From Azadirachta indica (Eukaryota; Streptophyta; Magnoliopsida; Sapindales; Meliaceae), in assembly GCA_022749755.1 (NCBI GenBank), contig CM040449.1:16402363-16466362 (forward strand): 64,000 nucleotides of DNA. The letters are read 5' to 3'. Positions 56,945 through 64,000 of this stretch are shown here, piece after piece; within the stretch, counting starts at the first letter, position 1; the number at the start of each line of letters is the position of its first letter. A model generated the notes under the pieces. It ran no database searches. It was not told where the DNA came from and was given only the letters and a program-made list of their open reading frames with translations. Both the position numbers and the translations under genes were made by a program.

Positions 56945-58665
56945 TACAATGAATATGTATTCATGTGTACTACTTTGAATGAACAGAGTGAACATGGATG
57001 ATATCATATTTGTGAAACTTGTATTTTGTGGGGAAGAAGTTGATGTATGACCCCGTGAGTTGGATAGATTGAGCTTGGTGAATATTGTAAACGAGGTAAT
57101 GGAGATCATACACAATTGACACAAATACGATGATAAACATTTCCAGCTAACGACCATTATTCCATGGTCCAAGGAGAGAAGGCAACTGAAGACAGACTTT
57201 GAGTTCATTGAAGTTGTGAACATGGTGAAAGCAAAAAAGATTGATGAACTTGTGTTCCAAATGGGTTTATTGTCTTTGAATTCATGCACACCCAGTAAAT
57301 GGCAATCAGTCAGGAGGGAATTATTCCAGAAGGTACATCTAGTTCATCACCATTATATTCTCCTTCATTAACTACAAAACCAGGAACCCCCATATGTGAG
57401 GATCCAGTTTCACAACTTACTCAAATACATATATAAGCTCCACCACCAACCTTCTCAAATTCTATTGAAGCTACTGCACACGTGCCACAATCCGAGCCAA
57501 CTCCATCATCAACAACGCCATGGCAATGGGCTAATGACTATGATGAGCATGTATTTGATGTTGTGAACAACATGTATGCACCTACTAAAGCTGACAACAC
57601 ACCCTCTGGAGGGAAACAGTCCAAAAAAGAGCTGATACAGCTTATAATGTTAATGCAGGCGATGAAGCAGCTGATAATGATGAAGTGGATGAGGTCAACA
57701 GTGTGGATCCCATTAATTGGACAGATAATGATATAGGAGATGTTACGAAATAAGATAAAGAGGTTGATATTAAAGATGTGTTAGGTATTGGTAAGTTTGG
57801 CAGTGAAGATGGCATGTCAAGTTGCGAAAGTGATGATGAAGATGATATTAGGTGGGTAAATAGTGACGATGAAGAGAATAATTCAACTGTGAATATGGCT
57901 AGGGACATTAGAGGAAAACTATTTAGGCACAATAGGAATAAGGAAAATATAGTTAAAGGTTGGGCAAACTTTCACTTCAATAGATGAACATAGGCATGTA
58001 CTAAAGGATTATGTAATCCAAGAATGTTTTTTCATGGCTAGGGATAAGAATGAAAGGGTTAGAGTGACAAATAGCTGTAGGGTTTCAGCTAAGTGCTATT
58101 GGAAGATTCTTACATCTGTGTTAGTGGATGGTGTCTCTTTCATGATTACGACCATTAAAAGGGAAAATATATGCAAGGGCGTAGTGAAAAATCCAGAAGT
58201 GATTAGTGTATAGGTTACTGATAAATTGTATAAAAACATCAGAAGTAATCCAGACATAAGAACAGGAGCTATGGCTAATTTATTGAGGATGAGGTTGGTA
58301 CTGCTACCACCAAAAGGAGGTTATATAAAGCCAAAAAAATTGGATCTTCACATTGCTGAGAGTGAATTCACAACATCAAATGCCCTGCTGCAAGATTATG
58401 CACATGTTATACTTATGACGAACATAGGGGCCACCGTAAAGATTCAACAGACATGGGTTGGTTCGAAAGCACACTTCAAAAGGATTTTCGTCAATTATGA
58501 TACAATGTAGAAAGGATTCATGGCTGGTTGTAGAAGATTTGCGGGAGTTAATGGCTGTAACTGAAAACAGCATTTAGGGGGGTTTTGCTATCTATTATGG
58601 CGTTGGATGCAAACAATGGAATGTTTCCATTAGCTGTTTGCATATGTGAAGTGGGGGGGAAAGGG
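55930..58665 (+). mobile_element. MULE (Mutator-like) element, 3' end lost
   Basis: The left end GGAAAAATGACCAAAACCCC, continuing TTGGAGATTGGACTAATACC, is the type of terminus found on plant MULEs. A leader of about 1 kb follows, containing a T29 run (56913-56941), and then transposase remnants to 58640. Repeat A copy 2 begins directly afterwards, so the 3' half of the transposase and the right terminus are missing. Confidence 0.75.
56994..58640 (+). pseudogene. MULE transposase (MuDR family), N-terminal half
   Basis: The opening block reads MDDIIFVKLVFCGEEVDV then LDRLSLVNIVNEVMEII. It is followed by an acidic linker (CESDDEDDIRWVNSDDEENN, 57810-57890). The MuDR DNA-binding block follows in broken frames. 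From 58226 the transposase core side reads SNPDIRTGAMANLLRMRL, LLQDYAHVILMTN and ATVKIQQTWVGSKAHFKRIF. At 58510 it reaches the signature KGFMAGCRRFAGVNGC, where the first catalytic Asp of the usual GLDGCFLKG reads Asn. MALDANNGMFPLAV follows in another frame. Several stops are present. Confidence 0.82.
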
Positions 58666-59520
58666 ATTTATCTAAGTTTGTACTTTTTTAATTTAGACAA
58701 TTAAGTCCATCATAATTCTTTACAATTTTACAATTTAATCCACTTTAAAATTTTTTAAATTCATTTCTTAATAAAAAAATTTAAAGTAATCAACAACTAA
58801 AAAAATTGAATAACTTTTAATAATTAGATTTGGAACAATGAATTTAGATAAAATAAAAATATTCAATTGATGTTAAAATAATAATCAATTTATAATTAAT
58901 AATTAATTTATTTATAACATTAACAATCAAAACAATTATCCAAGATTTTATTTTTTTCATATTTCATTTTTTATTTACCAAACAAAATATTTTTTCTGCA
59001 AAATTAAAAAGTATTAATTTTAAAGATTGATTTAATATATTTTCTCTAACTTTTTATCAATTCTATTAAAAATTGGATCATAATTTATTATTACATTTAT
59101 TTATTTTTCTATTTATATAAGTTAATAAAAAAAAATTGGAGTGATTGTATCAATCAAATTTGATATTTTATTCTAACAAAATTGTATATTATATATTATG
59201 AACAAATTATAAAAAAAATTAATCATTTATTTTATTATATTATTTTGATAATATGTGAAATGATGATTTCACATATGAAAAATTAATTTATTATTATTGA
59301 AAAGATATAAAAAATTTATAATATTTTTTTAATAATAAATAAAAAAAAAATGATAATTTTTGAAGTTAATTTTTGTAAAATACTTTAAATATGTATTCAA
59401 GTCAATAAATTTAATATTTTTTTAAATTTATATTAAGTTTAGTACTATTGAACTATTGTAGACTTAAATTATTATATATTTTTTAAAATCCTAAATACTT
59501 AATTATATATCTATCTATAT
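58666..59520 (+). repeat. Dispersed repeat A, copy 2
   Basis: It is collinear with 38636-39650 and begins exactly where the MULE transposase stops making sense. Shared blocks are listed under copy 1. It could be the insertion that truncated the MULE. Confidence 0.75.
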
Positions 59521-59585
59521 AGATGACAAATGGGTTGTGTTGGTCTGGCATGGCTCGTGAGCAATACCATTCATACATACATACA

Positions 59586-60097
59586 TAGGGATGGCAACAG
59601 ATAAGATACATCCGTAGATTGTTTGTCAATTGTAATAAATGGTTTTTATGTATTAAATTTGTGCACTGATGTTTAATATTTTGAATTTTTATCAAAAATT
59701 TTAATTATGATATTGGTACTTATCTTTAAATTTTACTCTTTAGATATTTATTTTGATTAGAGGAGTTTGTTACAAATTTATGATTTTTATTAAGTTTTTA
59801 AAATTTTATGAATTGTTATAATTATAGAATTAATATTTTATATTCTTGAAATTATATGAATTTTTAGGATATTAATATGATATTAATTTTTAATTTAGTC
59901 ATTAATATATTAAGTTGTGGAACATTAAAAACCAAATCATTAACTTTAATTTTTTTAAGTTTTATTTTTTTATTTTTTATTAAGATGCGAAAAATATTTG
60001 TAGGATCTCTGCTAAGATATGAATATTATTTCTATTTTTTTATGAGATATGGTAATGATATTTAATATTCATATCATATTAACTGTTGTTATTCCTA
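59586..60097. mobile_element. hAT-like non-autonomous element 2
   Basis: TAGGGATGGCAACAG at the left pairs with the reverse complement of the right end, TAGGAATAACAACAG. It resembles the element at 43816-45103, also in the ATATGAATATT and AATATTTGTAGGAT words near its right end. A CATA microsatellite precedes it (59571-59587). It is 512 bp with no coding content. Confidence 0.6.
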
Positions 60098-60946
60098 CTC
60101 TAAATTACTTTGAGTGGTATACCTTTTTCATTAAAAGAAAAAAAAATTAGATAAAAGTAAGAAAGCTCATCCATAAAATATTAAACCTTTACTCATTACT
60201 ATTATTCGAACTTGAGATGATTCAGAGAATCAAACTTGCCCCAAACTATATGAACAATAGTACTCAAAGGACAACTTTGAATGTTATACCTTAATTTGTT
60301 ATAAATTATTGTTTGCAGCCTTAGTAAAATTTGTTTGAGCAATTAATAAAAGAGTTATTTTCTTTAGTTAAATTAATTGAAGGGTGTATTTCTTTCTAAA
60401 AAACCACTAACTACTTAGGTAACATTTGTCTTTTTATTAAATTCTAAATTAGTCTCAATTCTGAATGTATCTAAATGTCTAAACTAAATGGTTTTTCTCT
60501 AAAGTATATTTACAGAAAAATGTACAATAAAATTAGTTAGATTTTTTAGATTCAACTAAAAACAATTTAACTTTTTACTCTGAAAAAAGTGTCTTAAAAT
60601 TATTATTAAGTTAAAAAAACAAACACAATTAATTACCGGAAATAGATAAATGCAGCTAATTAAGCATTGAGACAAAAAAAAGCTCCTTAATGTTATAATT
60701 ATTTAATTAAAATAATTTCCCCTTAATAATTTTAAAATTGTAAAAGATTATCTAGTAATTTAACATTTATTAGACTATCTCACTTTTTTTTTCTTTTTTT
60801 TAAAATAATATCATTCTTTCACTCTTTGAAAATAGTTGTACATTATTATTTAACAAAATGATTAAATATTATCATACACTTTTAATTTAAGCTTAATGAT
60901 TTAAAAAATCCACGTTGGTGGTTGTGTCTTTATATAATATTTTAGT
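60098..60946. other. AT-rich spacer with a MITE-like fragment
   Basis: The stretch 60412-60640 starts TTAGGTAACATTTGTC and ends AAAAAAACAAACACAATTA. This is similar in style to the termini of the element at 41634-42313 but more degenerate. No gene was recognised. Confidence 0.4.
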
Positions 60947-61586
60947 TAGGAGTATTCATAATCTAATCTAATTTGACTAATCCACTCAATTTCATCCTAT
61001 CCAACCTAATTTTTAGTAAATTTGATTGATTTTAGTGGATTGGATTGAAATATCTAAAAGCCACTAGTGGTGGATTGGATTATGGATTTATATTGCCAAT
61101 CCACCGAAATCTGATCTAATTTGTAATAGAATAATATTTTTAAAAAATTAGTTTATTGTATATAAAATTATACCTATAATATATAAAAATATAAAATGCA
61201 CACTCAAGTAGACTATTCGTCCTCAACCCTTCTTTTTCTCCTCAACTTCACCTTTTAGTTTGTTTTTTATTTACAATCAATTATAATTATTTATATAATT
61301 ATTCTGTTATTAATTTATTTTGAATTGATATATTTATTTAAAGTTTTAAATCAATAATAAACTATTTTTTTTCTTTTATCTTTATTAATAAAATATAATC
61401 ATCATTAAAATATATACTGCAGTTGATTTCAATTGAATTACATTAGATCGGATTTGAAATTTTTTTGATGGATTGGATTGAATCGGATTTTATCATATGA
61501 TAGATCAGCATGAATTAAAAAAACTCTAATGCAAATGAATCATATGGAATTGGTCAAACTCGCCCAATACTGACTGAACAGTCCTA
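60947..61586. mobile_element. hAT-type MITE with 8-bp target-site duplication
   Basis: The 12-bp ends TAGGAGTATTCA and TAGGACTGTTCA (right end reverse-complemented) match at 10 positions. The flanks ATTTTAGT (60939-60946) and ATTTTAAT (61587-61594) match at 7 of 8 bases, the duplication length expected for hAT transposons. The interior has GGATTGGATT words in both arms (61035-61080 and 61470-61490). It carries no transposase. Confidence 0.8.
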
Positions 61587-62425
61587 ATTTTAATTATATT
61601 TTAATTATATTTTATCAATTTTTATTCTTTTATAAACGTGAATACATTTTTATTAGCATATATAAACAATTATCACTCGACATAAACTACTTTTTTTTTA
61701 TAAATCTTAGCTTAATTGTCGTTGAACTTGTATGCAAAAATAACTACTTCTATTCAATTATCTTTAAGTAACTAAAATCAAAAATTTTAAATTACAATCT
61801 TTCAAAATAAGCTGAGTGGGAGTGAAAGAATTAATCCCATGTAATTGGCTATCAGCAAGCTACAATCATATCACAGTAATCAGAAGAAAAAATAGTGACT
61901 TAACTGTTTATCATCAATTAATTAATATTATCGCATCATTTAAGATTTTCCATTGATTCTTGGAATAGTAACGATAGATAGAAGAATATTTATGTATATG
62001 TTTTAATAAAAAATTTTATAAAAAAATTTTACAATTAATCAGCAATCAATATTTCATATCTGATAATACATTTGCAAAGTTAAATGCTTCACCTCTCCAA
62101 TTTAACCATTTTAATTAAATTTTAACACCCAATTAGTTTCCTCCACCTCTGAAAATGTACACAAATATTCCTAAACTTCTTCTAATAATTGAATTTTTGG
62201 GTTTAATTTTCTCGTAAAATAATGTTGAATATTCCACACAGCCCAAAGATGAGTGTAACATATAAAATATATAAACAACATAACAGACTGAAAATTTCCA
62301 TTCATATTTATTATAACATATATAAGAGCAAATTATCCACTCCCCTGAACTTCAAACCAAAGCAAAATTAACATAACCCAGTAACGTAAATTAAACTAGA
62401 GCTTAACATTTAACAAACCAAACAA
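61587..62425. other. Spacer 3' of the EC1-like gene
   Basis: It is AT-rich intergenic DNA, and I see no coding or repeat structure. Confidence 0.5.
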
Positions 62426-62431
62426 TTTATT
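62426..62431 (-). terminator. Candidate poly(A) signal of the EC1-like gene
   Basis: The minus strand reads AATAAA about 70 bp downstream of the stop codon. Confidence 0.5.
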
Positions 62432-62501
62432 TATATTATTGCATGCAACAAAAACCAAATTAACTCTTCAATTCCTTGAATTGATGACCCTAGAATTAGC
62501 C

Positions 62502-62891
62502 TCAAGGGGATGGTGGCCTCGTACGGAAGGCGTCGACAATCGGAGTTTCATTATGATCACAATAGCCTTCAAGTACATCACCCTCTTCATCAGTAAACCC
62601 TAGGGTATCGATCATATTAGGCCAGCATTGTTTCCCAATTGTACGTATGGCGTCGCAGCATCCGTCACCCAAATAAGTCTCGCCGTTGATGAAGAAGAGG
62701 ATGATTTCTCCGGTGCATGCTTGAATTTGAATTAGAGAATCCCAGCAGTTCGGTGATTCACCGTCTAGTTTTAAGCGCGAAACAAGACTTGGCCTAGGGT
62801 TATGGTTTGATACGGGTCGTGCACCGGCCGGAGAGCCCGTGATCAAAGCAAGAACAAGAGTGAGAACGAAGAGGTTGAATGCATTCGCCAT
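62502..62891 (-). CDS. EC1: Egg cell-secreted protein EC1-like (prolamin-like domain)
   Basis: This intact single-exon gene of 129 codons encodes a small cysteine-rich secreted protein. Residues 1-24 form a signal peptide (MANAFNLFVLTLVLALITGS, likely cut after Ala24). The mature part has six Cys (49, 59, 78, 79, 89, 111), the EC1 set, with a CC pair. The conserved blocks are NCWDSLIQIQACTGEIILFF, NGETYLGDGCCDAIRTIGKQ, CWPNMIDTLGFT and EEGDVLEGYC. The length fits the family. In Arabidopsis, EC1 proteins are stored in egg-cell vesicles and released on sperm arrival. They activate sperm by moving the fusogen HAP2/GCS1 to the surface, allowing double fertilisation. The start has a good plant context (AAAATGGCG) and the next upstream frame is closed. 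The gene is the only clearly intact host gene here and sits amid repeats. Which EC1 paralogue it is cannot be said. Confidence 0.95.
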   Translation of the reverse strand: MANAFNLFVLTLVLALITGSPAGARPVSNHNPRPSLVSRLKLDGESPNCWDSLIQIQACTGEIILFFINGETYLGDGCCDAIRTIGKQCWPNMIDTLGFTDEEGDVLEGYCDHNETPIVDAFRTRPPSP

Positions 62892-62946
62892 TTTAGATAG
62901 AGAGAATTGAGAAGAGATGTGTGTAAGGGATTAGATTGAGCTGGGG

Positions 62947-62954
62947 TTTATATA
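62947..62954 (-). promoter_or_regulatory. TATA box of the EC1-like gene
   Basis: The minus strand reads TATATAAA within ATTATATAAACCCC, about 56-63 bp upstream of the ATG. This predicts a short 5' untranslated region of about 25-30 nt. Confidence 0.7.
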
Positions 62955-62959
62955 ATGAT

Positions 62960-63360
62960 TGTTGTAATGAATGTTACGTGCATGGGAATTGCGAGAGACT
63001 TAGAATGATTGAACAAGATGAAGAGTCAATCAATTAAGCTATAAGTTAATTAAAATTAATAGTAATTAGAATTTATTAATCAAATAATGTTTTAGCTTTT
63101 GACATGTAATTAAACTAATTTTAACGCATATGTTGTGTAAGAGGATGGAGACGAAAAGTTTTGGACTGTGTTTCCGCTTTCTTTCAATGATTAATTTCCT
63201 TTAAAGGCACATAATTAATTAATTTAATGGTTAAAATTTTATTTTATAATTTGAAACGTCATTTTTGAACGTCTTGTGTACCTTGTTACATAATATTCCT
63301 GCTGCCTTTGAATAAAATTTGTACTGGACTGGGCGCTATGTTTATGGACTTTCTTTCAAT
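62960..63360. other. Upstream region of the EC1-like gene
   Basis: No ORF is present. Egg-cell-specific regulatory elements would be expected here (minus-strand promoter), but none can be named by eye. Confidence 0.45.
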
Positions 63361-63460
63361 NNNNNNNNNNNNNNNNNNNNNNNNNNNNNNNNNNNNNNNN
63401 NNNNNNNNNNNNNNNNNNNNNNNNNNNNNNNNNNNNNNNNNNNNNNNNNNNNNNNNNNNN
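63361..63460. other. Assembly gap (100 N)
   Basis: Exactly 100 undetermined bases, a conventional gap of unknown size. The phrase GGACT..TTTCTTTCAAT before it also occurs at 63163-63188, so a repeat may have broken the assembly. Confidence 0.98.
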
Positions 63461-64000
63461 TTAATTCTCAAATTCATTTCAATCACAAATAATAGATAGC
63501 AAATCTACAACAAATAATCAAAATTATACAGATCAATGAACAAGAAATAATCCCAACCTCTAATTAATTACATTTAACAAAATATTCAATACATTTCAAT
63601 AGCAAATCCAAACTCCCAAAATATGTTTACACTTCCATTCTTAAATTCAAATCTATGAATCTAATTACAAAAGTTCTAAATATATTTGAAAAATAAACAA
63701 ACTAAAAGAAAGCTTCCCTTTTTGAAGGTTCAACACCAAGTTTTTGAAGAAGATGATAATTCTGCCCAACAAGAATGTCCTCTTTAATCCAACAATCCTC
63801 CCCCTTCACTGGAAAACTCACTCTTTAGAAAACCCCTCTTATTCATCAAATTCTTCTCCAATTCGTTCTTAGCCCCCAGCAACACCTCCAAAGTCATCTC
63901 TCTTACTCATTTTGTCAACAACTTATTCAAAATTCACTCCCACATGTCAAGGAAAGTTTGTCTCCAAGTTGTCTTCTTTCCAGCTAGAGTTTTGATTCTT
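63461..64000 (-). other. Window edge, possible 3' end of a minus-strand gene
   Basis: This stretch is less AT-rich from 63700 on. The minus strand at 63784-63897 reads an open MTLEVLLGAKNELEKN then RGFLKSEFSSEGGGLLD and a stop (37 codons), with codon-like composition. Upstream the frame is closed by TGA 12 bases before, so it would need a splice to be part of a gene. The family is unrecognised. Confidence 0.25.

Noticed and set aside
56403..57289. Two minus-strand ORFs of 136 and 142 codons
   Set aside because: They are antisense to the MULE leader and transposase; one runs through the T29 homopolymer. They are shadows of the plus-strand element.
59586..60097. Assignment of an 8-bp duplication to hAT-like element 2
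   Set aside because: Flanks TACATACA and CTCTAAAT do not match, so the ends are inexact or the duplication has been lost.
63286..63499. ORFs spanning the N run
   Set aside because: They are artefacts of translating undetermined bases.

Overview
The window looks like plant nuclear DNA, most likely from a dicot. It is very AT-rich, and almost all of it is decayed LTR retrotransposons and DNA-transposon remnants. It holds one clear intact host gene and one run of N (63361-63460, an assembly gap). There are no operons, bacterial signals, CRISPR arrays, rRNA genes or tRNA genes that I could see. The genus cannot be fixed from the sequence alone.

Layout. 1-8.6 kb: AT-rich spacer with MITE-like repeats, a degenerate ~1-kb tandem duplication (2716-3715 and 4035-5035) around an unrecognised minus-strand ORF, and a decayed CACTA (En/Spm-like) element with GTCGCC-rich subterminal repeats (5364-7056). 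8594-22410: a minus-strand Copia element (Copia-1) split by a nested minus-strand Athila-like Gypsy element (Athila-1, 10064-18276) with a perfect 5-bp target-site duplication. 23728-35331: a plus-strand chromovirus-like Gypsy element (Gypsy-3) with a perfect 5-bp target-site duplication, whose 5' LTR was hit by a second, plus-strand Athila-like element (Athila-2, 24291-32030). 36266-37735: a heavily deleted plus-strand Gypsy element with a ~244-bp LTR (Gypsy-4). 37.7-46.3 kb: very AT-rich DNA with a dispersed repeat, a long-terminal-inverted-repeat element, a ~174-bp tandem array and hAT-like elements. 46289-55523: a plus-strand Sirevirus-like Copia element (Copia-2) with paired LTRs, gag, protease, integrase, reverse transcriptase, RNase H and a 185-codon intact env-like ORF. 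55930-58665: a Mutator-like (MULE) transposase pseudogene. 58.7-61.6 kb: a second copy of the dispersed repeat and more hAT-like elements, one with a near-perfect 8-bp target-site duplication. 62502-62891 (minus): an intact single-exon gene for an egg-cell-secreted EC1-like protein, with a TATA box and a poly(A) signal.

The retroelements are broken by stops, frameshifts and large deletions, so I call their genes pseudogenes. The most notable observation is that the two Athila-like elements, in opposite orientation and with clearly diverged sequences, both join protease directly to the integrase C-terminus at what appears to be the same point. This suggests a non-autonomous lineage that was copied after losing RT, RNase H and the integrase core. 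Other points worth a second look are the env-like ORF that stayed open while pol decayed, the satellite-sized tandem array at 42839-43415, and the two diverged loci (38.6-45.1 kb and 58.7-60.1 kb) that share a repeat, a short block and a hAT-like element.
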